The notes under the pieces: model-generated
Database searches by the model: none
What the model saw: only the letters and a program-made list of their open reading frames with translations
What the model was told of the DNA's origin: nothing
Translations under genes and position numbers: made by a program
NCBI GenBank assembly: GCA_910574805.1
Contig: CAJTCV010000023.1
Coordinates: forward strand, 1-61,359
From: Lachnospiraceae bacterium
GTDB lineage: Bacteria; Bacillota; Clostridia; Lachnospirales; Lachnospiraceae
DNA: 61,359 bases
Direction of reading: 5' to 3'
Shown: positions 8,336 to 18,381 of the stretch, one piece after another
Layout: each line of letters starts with the position of its first letter
Position numbering within the stretch: the first letter of the stretch is position 1

Positions 8336-9953
8336 TTGTTTTTCCACGTACCTTCTGTGAGACAATATTTTTTGCATCATATGTTGATGGTGCAAAAAAA
8401 GTGATTGTAACCTGTTTTCTAAGTTGTGCGATCTTATTTGCCATTGCAATATTCATTTTTGCAAGGCGTTCTTCCTCTACGTCAAAATACAATGACTCCT
8501 CATAAAAATTTTCTTTTATGTTATCTGAAAAACCGTCAAAGCCTGCAAGTAGAAACTCTTTGGCTCCTATCTTCTTCAGAAGATTGATGCACATAATACC
8601 TGCATTATCGGCAATAGTGCTTTCTTCATTCAGGTAACTTGAGTAGTTAACAATCCAATATCTGTCGCCTGCGTTTTTAATGTTGGAAGTGACGATTGTA
8701 TTAATACTGTGACCAGCCGAAAAATCTCTTGTGTTCTGAAATCTTTTCATATTGCTGATAAAAATAAGATCTATAGGTATCTTTTCCGGGAAAAAATTAA
8801 TACTTACAACAAAGAAAGTGTCGTCGGCAATTAATTGGTTTACTCTGACCGTTTCGGTTTTTATTGATTTACCAGGTGCAATAAGCAAAATTTTCTTCGT
8901 TCCAACCATTGCTTTCAGATGCTCACAAACCTCAGTATCATCTACAGAGTAATCCATATACTTCCTGTATTCTTCCTGAATATATTTTTTATCAAAAAGG
9001 CTACGCTTTTGGGGATCAAGTCCGTTGAGAATCGTTCCGATATCTCTGATCTGCAACGTCTGCCTGTTAAGCAGGAATGATGCATAGTTGGGATGACATT
9101 CCGACACAGCAGCCAGATAATACGCCGCATCATACCCCCATTTATAGTGTACACTTAATGGTTTTATATATTGATCCATAAGGTTCATAATTTTAAATAC
9201 ATCATATTTCAGACCCTGGTTAACATTTAAATATTGAACCAGTAACTCTGTATTCAGATTTCCTGCACCTCTGCCCATACCCAGCACGGATGAATCGATG
9301 ATAAGGTTTCTCGTGGTGTTTATCTGTGCAAGTTCCTGTGCATTTGCAAATGACATTTGGAGATTGTTGTGGGAATGAAATCCCAGCGCAATACGTTTAT
9401 CCAAATTATGATCGACGATATAGAACATTCGTAACAAGTCATTTTTGTACATTGTCCCAAGCGTATCCACCATGTAGAATGCATAAGGTTTCAAGGCATT
9501 GATTTTCTTAATCAAATAAATCAGCGCAGCATCTTCATAGGATGTTGTTCCAACTGGTTGCATGAATACCTTGTAACCCTTGTTCATAATCCCTTTTCCC
9601 AACGTAAATGCCTGCTCAATCTCATGTTCATGAAAGGTAATCCTTATCCCATCTACTGATTTGCCGTCATAATCACAGATTTCGTCTATTTTGATTGCTC
9701 CATACTGAATCATGGCAACATAGATAGAATTAGGCGCCTTTTCGCCAATGTAATCCTTTATGGTTTCTATCGCGGAAAACAACGTCTGATCTTTGTCACT
9801 ACAGCCTGATTTCAGGAAACCACATTCTATAATATCTATAGATGCCTTTCCAAGACCATCGATCATATCAATTATGGTCTGGCGTCCAAATTTAAAATCG
9901 TTAATATATCCCCCGTCTCTAAGTGTACAGTCAAGGATACTTACCTTTCTCAT
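8328..9953 (-). CDS. HMGL-like pyruvate aldolase fused to a DUF115-like domain
   Basis: 541 aa. Residues 1-320 are an HMG-CoA-lyase/4-hydroxy-2-oxovalerate-aldolase barrel: [11 protein letters not shown] holds the metal-binding Asp, and [14 protein letters not shown] the metal-binding His-x-His. From about residue 350, [12 protein letters not shown] and later [17 protein letters not shown] match the pattern of the DUF115/MAF-like proteins in this same window. Family knowledge says such aldolases join pyruvate or a 2-oxoacid to an aldehyde. With the KdsB-like gene directly downstream, the enzyme may build a 3-deoxy-2-ulosonic acid. The fused domain may transfer it. That function is inference. 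Confidence 0.75.
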   Translation of the reverse strand: MRKVSILDCTLRDGGYINDFKFGRQTIIDMIDGLGKASIDIIECGFLKSGCSDKDQTLFSAIETIKDYIGEKAPNSIYVAMIQYGAIKIDEICDYDGKSVDGIRITFHEHEIEQAFTLGKGIMNKGYKVFMQPVGTTSYEDAALIYLIKKINALKPYAFYMVDTLGTMYKNDLLRMFYIVDHNLDKRIALGFHSHNNLQMSFANAQELAQINTTRNLIIDSSVLGMGRGAGNLNTELLVQYLNVNQGLKYDVFKIMNLMDQYIKPLSVHYKWGYDAAYYLAAVSECHPNYASFLLNRQTLQIRDIGTILNGLDPQKRSLFDKKYIQEEYRKYMDYSVDDTEVCEHLKAMVGTKKILLIAPGKSIKTETVRVNQLIADDTFFVVSINFFPEKIPIDLIFISNMKRFQNTRDFSAGHSINTIVTSNIKNAGDRYWIVNYSSYLNEESTIADNAGIMCINLLKKIGAKEFLLAGFDGFSDNIKENFYEESLYFDVEEERLAKMNIAMANKIAQLRKQVTITFFAPSTYDAKNIVSQKVRGKTNG

Positions 9954-9989
9954 GGTCCTTTTCCAACTCCTTTCTCTTCGCCCGCCAGA

Positions 9990-10721
9990 TTACCCACTGA
10001 TACTTTCTACTATTTTTTTTCTTACAAACTCAAGATCTTTAGCTGTGTCAACGGAAATTGAATCTGATTCGACCAGAGAAAAATGTAAATCAATCCCATT
10101 CTCCAAAAATCTCAGATGGTCAATATCCTCTGCCTTCTCAATATTTCCCATAGCTTTGGCAACAAAAAAATTGAGAACAGCTTTGTTAAAGCACTCTACT
10201 CCCACATATTTTCTGTAGGATACCTGCAATGTCCCTTTCGGATATGGAACTGGTACACGGGACATATACAGACATCTGCCTGATTCAGAGACAACCAGTT
10301 TAATATTCGCCGGATCGATTACCTCTGCGGGGTCCGTCAACACTCGCATAGCTCCTCCAAAGTATGGTTCTGATGAAATGCTTTCCGGTATCACAGGAAG
10401 AATACACTCTGGAGTAATAAGTGGCTCATCTCCATTAATACACATATAGTAATCAGCATCGATTTTTTGTGATAGTTCATGAATCCTTGAAATATGATCA
10501 GGATGGTCTTTCTTTGTAATTATGTACTTCATTCCAAGTTCTTCGCAGGCTCTTTGTATCCTGGCGTCATCAATGGCACAAAAAACTTCTGAGAATGCTG
10601 ATATATTCTTAACCTTTTGATATACCCACCAAAGCATTGGCTTTCCGCATATGTCCGCAAGCGGCTTTCCGGGTAAACGGGTAGATTCATACCGCGCAGG
10701 TATTACACCAATAATCTTCAT
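9990..10721 (-). CDS. Divergent KdsB-like CMP-ulosonate cytidylyltransferase
   Basis: 243 aa, normal for 3-deoxy-manno-octulosonate cytidylyltransferase. The CTP loop IPARYESTRLPGKPL is intact. It departs from the classic family elsewhere: INGDEPLI stands where true KdsB has QGDEPLI, and KYVGVECFNKAVL stands where KdsB has HIGxYGY. The second KdsB at 57285 keeps both classic motifs. A related but different 2-keto-3-deoxy acid is therefore plausible as substrate. It is the gene just upstream of the aldolase fusion, 36 bp away. Confidence 0.8.
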   Translation of the reverse strand: MKIIGVIPARYESTRLPGKPLADICGKPMLWWVYQKVKNISAFSEVFCAIDDARIQRACEELGMKYIITKKDHPDHISRIHELSQKIDADYYMCINGDEPLITPECILPVIPESISSEPYFGGAMRVLTDPAEVIDPANIKLVVSESGRCLYMSRVPVPYPKGTLQVSYRKYVGVECFNKAVLNFFVAKAMGNIEKAEDIDHLRFLENGIDLHFSLVESDSISVDTAKDLEFVRKKIVESISG

Positions 10722-10773
10722 AGTTCAAACCTCCAACTTTTTCTGATATTTTTTAAACCACTGGCCTTTCATA

Positions 10774-11628
10774 TCATGGCCATTCAAAAATTGATTCAAG
10801 ATCTACCCTTGGGAACACCTCAAGCATTCCGCCTCTTGTGGCGTTAAAAATCTGGACACCGCTTCTGTCCCCATATTTTTTAGCCTCTTCATATGCCAGA
10901 ATCCTGAGAAATGCAGGCTCATTCTTTCTTGGATGCCTGTCCAAATTTGCTTCATCAACATGCCCTCCATAAGTTGTATCACAGCCTAAAAGATATATTT
11001 CCCTGAATCCCATATAAACAGCCATTTCAATTGCCGTATAGGTTACGGTAAAACCATCTAATGCTTCTTCTGCCATATCTACACTAAATCCCATCTTTAT
11101 TTTATCTGGATAATAATATGAATTAAGACAATGATATGTATAATTCAAATTGTACCAGTTCCCCTTATTATATAACTGATTAAATGTCTTTTTCGATATA
11201 CTTACATCATTCCCATAGTAATTGCAAATACCTATAAAGGTATCACAAACAGATGTTATATTAATTTTTTTCAGTTGTTCGCGTAGTTTTTTTTCCACAT
11301 GTCCATCCTGTAGCAGATAATATGTGGGCCTAAACGGAGTCTTTTCAAAAATGTTAACAATGGAATTCATGGAAAAAGAGTATTCCTCTTTAATCAAATC
11401 CAAATCCTGCATTGTCAGGCTTGGCCCTGTTGCAACAATAAAACAGCGTTGGTTTTTATGAATATCCCTGTATTTTTCCAGGTTGGGAGAATCTTTTCTA
11501 ATGATTCCATAAATCATATTGCATGTATTTACCGATACATAAGTCAGCCCCTTTCTAATTGTATTACAAACAGGATATAAAATTTTATTTTGTTTTATTT
11601 GTTCTTTGATTTTATTTGAAGTTTTCAT
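10774..11628 (-). CDS. DUF115/MAF-like protein, candidate glycosyltransferase
   Basis: 284 aa. A basic N-terminus is followed by CFIVATGPSLTMQDLDLIK, a Rossmann-like glycine-containing loop, and later GFREIYLLGCDTTYGG. These are shared with the protein at 47098-47901 and with the C-terminus of the aldolase fusion. The family contains the 6-hydroxymethylpterin diphosphokinase-like and MAF flagellar proteins; MAFs are linked to nonulosonate transfer onto flagellin. Here it sits between Wzx and a KdsB-like gene, which fits a transferase using a CMP-ulosonate. Activity is inferred. Confidence 0.65.
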   Translation of the reverse strand: MKTSNKIKEQIKQNKILYPVCNTIRKGLTYVSVNTCNMIYGIIRKDSPNLEKYRDIHKNQRCFIVATGPSLTMQDLDLIKEEYSFSMNSIVNIFEKTPFRPTYYLLQDGHVEKKLREQLKKINITSVCDTFIGICNYYGNDVSISKKTFNQLYNKGNWYNLNYTYHCLNSYYYPDKIKMGFSVDMAEEALDGFTVTYTAIEMAVYMGFREIYLLGCDTTYGGHVDEANLDRHPRKNEPAFLRILAYEEAKKYGDRSGVQIFNATRGGMLEVFPRVDLESIFEWP

Positions 11629-11671
11629 AATTTTCTCCTCTGCAATAGTGATAATATCAAAATGCGGAATA

Positions 11672-13090
11672 TTATCTGAAAAATCGAAACTTTGTACTTA
11701 GCGCAGGGAGCAATGCTCCCATTCTCTTTCTTTCTGCCAATATCATGGCAGCAACATAAATCACAGTGAGCAGCCATCTGAATACTACTGTTTCAATGAA
11801 AATGTAAAAAAGCACTGTCGAGGCAGTTACATGAATAATCGGAGTTACGTACTGGCAAAGTGGCAGCACCTCATGGTTGAGCTTTCTTGCGTATTTTGTA
11901 TGTAATACAAAGGAAACAATATAACAAAATAAAGTTGTATATGCGGCAGCCATGTACCCGAATTTGGGAATAAACAGCCCGTTCAAAACAATATTCAGTC
12001 CTGCCGCAATGATTGTATTTTCGGTTATAAATAAGGTTTTCTCATAATAATATTCAACATTTACATACATCGTATATGCAAATATTACAAAGTTGGAAAT
12101 CACAAGGGGCGGTATTAATACGATACCTTCCCAATATGCCGGTGGCGCCAATAATTTCAATATTTCAGGCGAAATCAATATAAGACCTGTCATAGCATAT
12201 GTCATCAGATGAATGTAATCTTTCGAAACACAATTAACCTCACCATACCGGCTCTCATTCATTTTTTGGGTAAACCAGGGAATCCAGATTCCTTCAAGGC
12301 CTGTAGTTATAACTGTTGCTATCATGGAAAAACTATATATCAGACTGTATATACCCGTTTCTGATGTGTCTCTTAATACGCTGATCATAGTTCTGTCGGC
12401 CTGCGCCAGAATATTTAATGCTACTCCGTGCAGAATCAGAGGAAGAGATACTTTAAGTGTCCATTTGATATATGTCCTGTCAATCTGCGGTTTTGCATGA
12501 CTAAATACCAAAAAACAGACAACAAGACCAATAATGGCATGCATACCAAACAGACTTATAATCCGCCCCATGTATTTTTCAGCAGTCATTATATAGATGA
12601 ACCCTACTGACAGAACAGCAGCTAACAGATTGGGCAGTACCATCAAAAAAACTCTGCCAATATATTTGTATTCCATCATCTGATAATAGGTATAATCTGT
12701 AATCAGCGCCGTAAAAAGGCCTTCTAAAAAACACATTGCAATAAGTGCGAAATTTGTATTAACAGGAAATAAAAGACAACATATGGCAATTAATGTAAAC
12801 ATGAAGGCTGCAATCAACAAAGTAAATGTAAAGACTGTAGACAGTTCTTTATGTTTTTCAATTTTTATCCTGCAATCAGTTCCTCTTGATAATCTTATTC
12901 CACAGTTTAACTGCATTCCGATAATGGCTGTCAATATTGCTGCCCATGCGCTGTAGGTTGTAACAATTCCGTAGTCGGATGTCGACAGAAGCCTTGTAAA
13001 AACGGGGATCGTAAGAAACCCGATTCCTCTGTTAAAAATAGATGCAAAAAGATATAAGGATCCGGCCTTAGCCGTGCTTTGCTTTTTCAT
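11672..13090 (-). CDS. Wzx-type polysaccharide flippase (MATE/MOP superfamily)
   Basis: 472 aa with about twelve to fourteen hydrophobic segments. The start KAGSLYLFASIFNRGIGFLT and the following FTRLLSTSDYGIVTTYSAW are typical of oligosaccharide flippases. It should move the lipid-linked repeat unit of cluster 1 across the membrane. It lies next to the Wzy-like gene, and each of the three clusters has its own flippase. Confidence 0.88.
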   Translation of the reverse strand: MKKQSTAKAGSLYLFASIFNRGIGFLTIPVFTRLLSTSDYGIVTTYSAWAAILTAIIGMQLNCGIRLSRGTDCRIKIEKHKELSTVFTFTLLIAAFMFTLIAICCLLFPVNTNFALIAMCFLEGLFTALITDYTYYQMMEYKYIGRVFLMVLPNLLAAVLSVGFIYIMTAEKYMGRIISLFGMHAIIGLVVCFLVFSHAKPQIDRTYIKWTLKVSLPLILHGVALNILAQADRTMISVLRDTSETGIYSLIYSFSMIATVITTGLEGIWIPWFTQKMNESRYGEVNCVSKDYIHLMTYAMTGLILISPEILKLLAPPAYWEGIVLIPPLVISNFVIFAYTMYVNVEYYYEKTLFITENTIIAAGLNIVLNGLFIPKFGYMAAAYTTLFCYIVSFVLHTKYARKLNHEVLPLCQYVTPIIHVTASTVLFYIFIETVVFRWLLTVIYVAAMILAERKRMGALLPALSTKFRFFR

Positions 13091-13141
13091 TCAAAATGTA
13101 TCCTCATTTTCGTCAGCATTACACGAATGCGAATATACTGC

Positions 13142-14404
13142 TTATTCTGTCTCCTTCTGCGGGATCAACACTCTTTTTTCATTTCTTCCGGTGCAGTATG
13201 CCATGATAAATGTAAGGAAGAATGTTGACGTAATATAGAGCGAGGTTAATATATAGTCTTCAAAAAGAGATATCAGCAGGGAGTAAAAAAACACAAAAAA
13301 GACCCATTTCCCAATATATAAATTTCGATTCTTAATACGTTTATATATTTCTTTTCCAAGTACATACAATATGAAGGCGATCCAGATGGAACCAATTATT
13401 CCGGTCTGAATAAAAACGCTGGCATAAAAAATTTCCATATAATCTGTCTGCATGCCGTACAAAGTATTTCGATCCGCAAGAAACGCACCGGACGTCCTTC
13501 CCAACCCCATCAGCCATCGTCCGCTTCTTTTTAAAATCTCATAATTTGTCAGGAAATGCATTCTGCTCGTAAAATAGAGCAGAGTGCCAAGATTTTGTCC
13601 CGTTTCATGCAGGTAAAAGCAAATTCCTGAAACCACAGCGACGACACCCAAAGTTGTAAGCTGTATTATCCTTTTCACTCCGTTTTTTCTGACAATCTTT
13701 ATAAAAAGGTAGACTGCCGCTATTACTACACTGATGACCAACGTTCCCCTTGAGTTGTTTGCCAGAATCAAGACAAACATAATCACGTCATCAATTAAAA
13801 TAAGGATTCTCTTAAGTGATTTTTTTTCTTTAGGATAAAACTCATGTAAGACAAATAAAGATAGAATAATAACACTTAAAGCGTGTTCAGCCGCAACATT
13901 GTTAACCATAAACCCGAATAAGTTTCTATGCCGTTCATGACTATATTGCTTCCAGAAGGATGAAATAGTAACCAGCAGGTTTGTTTGCGGTAAATAAATG
14001 AAAAACAATGTAGTCATAAATACTGCAAGAAAAATATATGTCATACGAATAATAGAGCGAAGACAGTCAAAACGGGCAATCCAATAAGCAGAAATGCAGA
14101 CAAAAGCCACCATCATCAATGACCGGGCCATAGTAGCCAGAACATCCTTGTAGTCCAATACTGCTATATTCGAAAATGCAAAAACGACATAATATATTGC
14201 CAGGGTTGCGATCACAAGAAGGGAACGATAACTTTTGGGCTTTATTTTCCATCGCATATCGGACAATAACATAACTCCCCAGAACAACATAAATACAATA
14301 TAGAGTTCCGTATAGGGAACAAATTGTCTGAAACTGCATAATGCAATTGCCCGTATGACAATCACAAACGCAAAACTGTATATAAATATCTTTTTATTTG
14401 TCAT
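13142..14404 (-). CDS. Wzy-type polysaccharide polymerase
   Basis: 420 aa with about ten to twelve transmembrane segments and a large extracytoplasmic loop toward the C-terminus containing LGRTSGAFL. Arg-rich short loops such as NSRGTLVIS resemble those in the O-antigen ligase/polymerase family. It should link repeat units on the outer face of the membrane. Sequence conservation in this family is poor, so the call rests on topology, length and position next to the flippase. Confidence 0.75.
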   Translation of the reverse strand: MTNKKIFIYSFAFVIVIRAIALCSFRQFVPYTELYIVFMLFWGVMLLSDMRWKIKPKSYRSLLVIATLAIYYVVFAFSNIAVLDYKDVLATMARSLMMVAFVCISAYWIARFDCLRSIIRMTYIFLAVFMTTLFFIYLPQTNLLVTISSFWKQYSHERHRNLFGFMVNNVAAEHALSVIILSLFVLHEFYPKEKKSLKRILILIDDVIMFVLILANNSRGTLVISVVIAAVYLFIKIVRKNGVKRIIQLTTLGVVAVVSGICFYLHETGQNLGTLLYFTSRMHFLTNYEILKRSGRWLMGLGRTSGAFLADRNTLYGMQTDYMEIFYASVFIQTGIIGSIWIAFILYVLGKEIYKRIKNRNLYIGKWVFFVFFYSLLISLFEDYILTSLYITSTFFLTFIMAYCTGRNEKRVLIPQKETE

Positions 14405-14436
14405 TAGGATATACCCCTTGCCTGGCCGGTGATTTA

Positions 14437-15525
14437 TTACAGCTCATTGTACCATCTCAAAAATTTTGCAGGGCATGCTTTTCTCCGGTATCCGCCTGAA
14501 CGATACGTTTTTAATCTTGCCCACAATAAATATGCCCTGCACACTATTGGGGAAGTCGGCTCAAGGCTGAATTTTTTCGCCACCATTCCCTGTGTTTCCC
14601 GGGGATATCCGGAATAAGTGACATAGTGAATTATTTTTTTCAGGCCGTCTGATATTCCGTATTCCTCAGACATCTTTTCCAGAGCATGAAATCTTGCCCG
14701 AAAAAAATCGTATTGAACCTCTGGCTTATTAGAAGCGCTGTCAGAGGTCATGTATATTGACAAATACCTGTTATACAGGACAACGGTATGGTTTTTGGCA
14801 AAATCTATAAAAAATGTATAATCGAAACCGTATGGATAATTGCTGTCAAATCCTCCCGATTCCAGAAGGGACGCGCGCTTAAACACCATACCGCAGGTTG
14901 GCCCGCCTGCATAAAACGGATATGTGGTAATCAATGTTTCGTACGGTGTAATCCTCTGGAACTCAGGAACAGGTCGCCCCAGTCGAAGCACTCCTCCGAT
15001 TGCCCGCTTAATTTTCATATTGCGTATTGCCTTTTTCCCAAACTGCGATTGTTTTTTCGCCTGCGGCATCAGATAATACCTGTTTGGAATCAGCCAATCT
15101 ATATTGTCAAGCTTTTTTTCGTTTATCAGTCTAAAAATAGCATTAAGATAATTCGGAAGCAGAACATCATCATCCTGGATATACGCAACGTAATCGCCAT
15201 GTGCTGCCGCAGCGCAGCGATTCATATTTCCGCACATTCCAAGGTTGTCTTCGTTTACATAAATTCTGAATACTTCGGGATCCAGATCCAGTGCAAGGCC
15301 TTTACAGTTAAATTCTGGATCATTTGAAACAACAACAACTTCATACTTGATATTTATCTTTGAGTGCTCCTGCTCGAGGATGGCTTTCAGGCATTTTCTC
15401 AACAGGTCAATCCTTTTATAAGTAGGGATCACAACGCTTAAGTTAATCTCCGCATCCAGATGTTTACCAAAAACAAGCCGACTCTCAATGTTCGTATTCT
15501 CTGCAAAATGGTCTGTATCTGGCAT
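14437..15525 (-). CDS. Family 2 glycosyltransferase
   Basis: 362 aa GT-A enzyme. The N-terminus holds NLSVVIPTYKRIDLLRKCL and the DxD-type motif is in YIQDDDVLLPNYL. A later CGMVFKRASLLESGGFD is the acceptor-side segment seen in GT2 enzymes. There is no transmembrane helix, so it should act at the cytoplasmic face on the lipid-linked unit. The sugar is unknown. It lies 6 bp after the upstream transferase gene. Confidence 0.88.
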   Translation of the reverse strand: MPDTDHFAENTNIESRLVFGKHLDAEINLSVVIPTYKRIDLLRKCLKAILEQEHSKINIKYEVVVVSNDPEFNCKGLALDLDPEVFRIYVNEDNLGMCGNMNRCAAAAHGDYVAYIQDDDVLLPNYLNAIFRLINEKKLDNIDWLIPNRYYLMPQAKKQSQFGKKAIRNMKIKRAIGGVLRLGRPVPEFQRITPYETLITTYPFYAGGPTCGMVFKRASLLESGGFDSNYPYGFDYTFFIDFAKNHTVVLYNRYLSIYMTSDSASNKPEVQYDFFRARFHALEKMSEEYGISDGLKKIIHYVTYSGYPRETQGMVAKKFSLEPTSPIVCRAYLLWARLKTYRSGGYRRKACPAKFLRWYNEL

Positions 15526-15530
15526 ATCTG

Positions 15531-16502
15531 CTACCTCATATTATTTTGAATTACAACGTCAAAAAATGTACCGGGGCGTTTCATGGCTTCCATCTGCTCA
15601 TTGCTGAACTTCCAGGACAGCTTGTGGAAGGGCGTCATGTCTTTTGTTGCCTGCCAGATCTTATCATCATACATCTGGTCAAACCGAAGGAGCAGAATGT
15701 GCGGGATAGAACTGCTTACTGGTACAACCCTCATCCATTCTTCCGGATATACTTCCAGTGCAAGCTCCATAAGATCGTGGATCAGAAAATAATCCGCCAT
15801 TTTACTGTTTGTCTTCCAATACTCATAGAGAAGTTCTTTCACCAAAAGCACAATCGGCTGATTGGTGCAGGCTGTTATAAACCAGCTTGAAGTCCTCTGT
15901 GCGTGGCCATCCAATCCCGGTTTCATAATCTGATAGAGAAAGAAGTCGGAATCCCAGATGTAATCCGGAATGTTCTTTCCGCTGCAGAAAACCGTTGCAT
16001 CAATCCAGGTCCCGCCATAGTTTTCCAAAAGCTCCAGACGAAGCAGATCCGTCATATGAGTGCGGGTGATTATTCCATTGTCTATTTTTTCCTGGATATA
16101 CTCTGGAAATATGACCCACTCCCTATAATTCTCATCCGTCAGAAGAATAATTTCTCTTTCGATCAGATTATCCTGCAAAGACTGAAAGCATCTCTTTACA
16201 ATCTCAGGAGCTGTTTCCATTCCCTGAAGCCAACATACCCAAACCCTGTTGCTGTGCTCATGAGGAAGCTTCGCTCTCTCTGCGTCATCCCTCTTAAATT
16301 CCGCAATAAAAGTCCCATATTTTTTTCGCAGTCTTTTCACAATTTTATTACTGACGGATTCTCTTACCAGCTCCAAAGATTTCTTTGATGTTCCCTGGAG
16401 AACCGTCATTGCCAAAGCGTGGAAGAGAACATGGGATTGTGCATAATCCTTCAATACCTTTCCACCATTCACTTTTTTAAACAGCTTATGAAAATCGCTC
16501 AT
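15531..16502 (-). CDS. Capsular polysaccharide synthesis glycosyltransferase (GT32/Caps_synth-like)
   Basis: 323 aa. The core RVWVCWLQGMETAPEIVKRC followed by RTHMTDLLRLELLENYGGTW is the signature of OCH1/Caps_synth transferases, with the metal-binding Asp in the TWIDATVFC segment. It should transfer one sugar of the cluster 1 repeat unit. The stop overlaps nothing, but the start abuts the end of the LicD gene (1 bp overlap), so the two are translationally close. Confidence 0.83.
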   Translation of the reverse strand: MSDFHKLFKKVNGGKVLKDYAQSHVLFHALAMTVLQGTSKKSLELVRESVSNKIVKRLRKKYGTFIAEFKRDDAERAKLPHEHSNRVWVCWLQGMETAPEIVKRCFQSLQDNLIEREIILLTDENYREWVIFPEYIQEKIDNGIITRTHMTDLLRLELLENYGGTWIDATVFCSGKNIPDYIWDSDFFLYQIMKPGLDGHAQRTSSWFITACTNQPIVLLVKELLYEYWKTNSKMADYFLIHDLMELALEVYPEEWMRVVPVSSSIPHILLLRFDQMYDDKIWQATKDMTPFHKLSWKFSNEQMEAMKRPGTFFDVVIQNNMR

Positions 16503-17320
16503 TACTCCGCTTCCTTAACATTATGACGATTCCTTAATTCGATTGGGGGCGGTGTCATATAATTCGGATAGTAACATCTCAGATAACGGTCATAGTCATC
16601 CGGGCCTGTAACATAGATATCTTCATACTTGTACTTTGTCCCGTTGCCGTAAACTGCCTTTGGCATAATCCCCTCCAGCCTGTCATCACCCTGGAAAGTT
16701 GCAACTTCATCTGCGTCGTCATAGGGGATACGGCTTAAAAGCTCGTGGTATTTTTTTCCGCATTTGACTCCGTCAAGATGCTTTTCTATTTTTGTAATCC
16801 CTGCAAATTTAATGACGATTTTTTCATACCACGGCCTTGGTTTTTGGAGGTTTACGATTTCATCAAAGTGTGCAAGCTGACACATTGTTCTGCGATACAT
16901 AAATTTCAGAAAAAACAACTTTCTGTTCAGTCCTGCCTTCGGTGCGCCATCAATAGCCAGTACGTCCATCCATGCGCCGGTCTTCATGACTTTGCCAGCA
17001 TTATGAAGTGTAAAATCCTGATTTTTGTTTATAATCATGGCAGAAAGAGTAATATGGTCTTTCCCCAGCTTGTAGGTGCTGAAATACAGATGCCCCGGAA
17101 GAACCCTGTCAGCGATATGAGAAAAGCGCTCATAATCCGGGCGGGGCATGGCCACATCCACATCGTCATCCCATGGGATGAATCCCTGATGTCGCACCGC
17201 ACCAATCATACTTCCATAGCAGAGGAAATAACGAAGGTTATTTTCCTCGCAGATCCGGATAAAAGTCTTAAGAATATCAAATTCTGCTTCCTGCAATTTG
17301 CTGAGTTTATGGTTTTCCAT
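16502..17320 (-). CDS. licD: LicD-family phosphotransferase
   Basis: 272 aa. The LicD signature is clear: FLCYGSMIGAVRHQGFIPWD followed by DDVDVAMPRPDYERF, a nucleotidyltransferase-like metal site with adjacent Asp residues. Known LicD proteins move phosphocholine from CDP-choline onto a sugar; others move other phospho-groups. With the licB, licA, licC and fusion genes 10 kb downstream in the same orientation, phosphocholine on the cluster 1 polysaccharide is the simplest reading. Confidence 0.85.
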   Translation of the reverse strand: MENHKLSKLQEAEFDILKTFIRICEENNLRYFLCYGSMIGAVRHQGFIPWDDDVDVAMPRPDYERFSHIADRVLPGHLYFSTYKLGKDHITLSAMIINKNQDFTLHNAGKVMKTGAWMDVLAIDGAPKAGLNRKLFFLKFMYRRTMCQLAHFDEIVNLQKPRPWYEKIVIKFAGITKIEKHLDGVKCGKKYHELLSRIPYDDADEVATFQGDDRLEGIMPKAVYGNGTKYKYEDIYVTGPDDYDRYLRCYYPNYMTPPPIELRNRHNVKEAE

Positions 17321-17339
17321 GATATTGATTCTTTCTTTT

Positions 17340-18371
17340 CTATGATATTTTCAGCCGTTTGGTTATCAGTTTGACTGCCAGCTTGTATATTTCAATAAAG
17401 ATAATCAGTCCGATTATCACCATTATCCAAACAACAATAAAGCCGCCCCATCCTGTGCCGAATAAATACAGACAATTTATTTTCTCTACAACCCGGAACA
17501 GGAGCATCTGCGCTAAATAAAGCTCAAGACTTATTCCTCCCAGATATTTCATGATTTTGTTATTTAGAATTCTACTATCTGTACCGATGGCGTAACAGAG
17601 CCATGGCAGATACAGGACAAGCAGCCAAATCCCCGGATCACTGTTGTCGATCCTCGGATCAATCAACATATAATAGATTCCTGTGGCGGTTGCACAGCCC
17701 GCAAAACAGATCCATCTATGCTTCGCTACGAACTCTTTAATCTGTAATCTATTGAGGTATAGCGCTCCTCCCATTACAAAATAGGGTGCACAGTACAGAA
17801 AATTGTGCCGCGCCGAAAAGCCGGATATAACAAAATTTTCTGTAAAAAAATATATACTGCAAAATATTGTGAGTGTACAGGAAATTGCAAGCGACACCCA
17901 GGCTCTTTTTTTCGTCCAGCAAAGCCAGACAAAAAACGGAAACAACATGTAAAAGAGAAAAATGACGCCAAGCGTCCATCCGACTCCAATTACCGACGGA
18001 TTGTTATTGGGCAGAAGACCAAATACAAGCGTTACTTCCGTAATCCCCTCAATTAGATAACCTGCCGATCTTTCAAATGTAAGATCAATCAGAATCAGAA
18101 ACGCGTAGAACGGAAGGATTTTTTTATACCGTTTCATGTAAAATTGATTCCAATCAAGATTCCCGCACCTTACCTGCTCATAATAGCCGCAGAACATGCC
18201 AAAGCCACTGATCATGAGAAACAGATATACAAGGAGCGTAAGCGATGGAAGCAGGTTGTTCCAGAACCATCCTGTAATCTGATACTCTGCATTTGCCCTT
18301 ATATGCATAGCCACAATTCCAATACAGGAGACCGTTCTTAATCCATCAAGATTGTCGTATTTCTCCATCAC
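17340..18371 (-). CDS. Acyltransferase-3 family membrane O-acetyltransferase
   Basis: 343 aa with about ten transmembrane segments. The family's conserved start is present as YDNLDGLRTVSCIGIVAMHI, with an Arg in the first helix region and a His at its end. These proteins O-acylate surface sugars using a cytoplasmic acyl donor. The length is normal, in contrast to the truncated relative at 60396. It is placed between the LicD and GT8 genes. Confidence 0.85.
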   Translation of the reverse strand: MMEKYDNLDGLRTVSCIGIVAMHIRANAEYQITGWFWNNLLPSLTLLVYLFLMISGFGMFCGYYEQVRCGNLDWNQFYMKRYKKILPFYAFLILIDLTFERSAGYLIEGITEVTLVFGLLPNNNPSVIGVGWTLGVIFLFYMLFPFFVWLCWTKKRAWVSLAISCTLTIFCSIYFFTENFVISGFSARHNFLYCAPYFVMGGALYLNRLQIKEFVAKHRWICFAGCATATGIYYMLIDPRIDNSDPGIWLLVLYLPWLCYAIGTDSRILNNKIMKYLGGISLELYLAQMLLFRVVEKINCLYLFGTGWGGFIVVWIMVIIGLIIFIEIYKLAVKLITKRLKIS

Positions 18372-18381
18372 CCTTTTCCCT

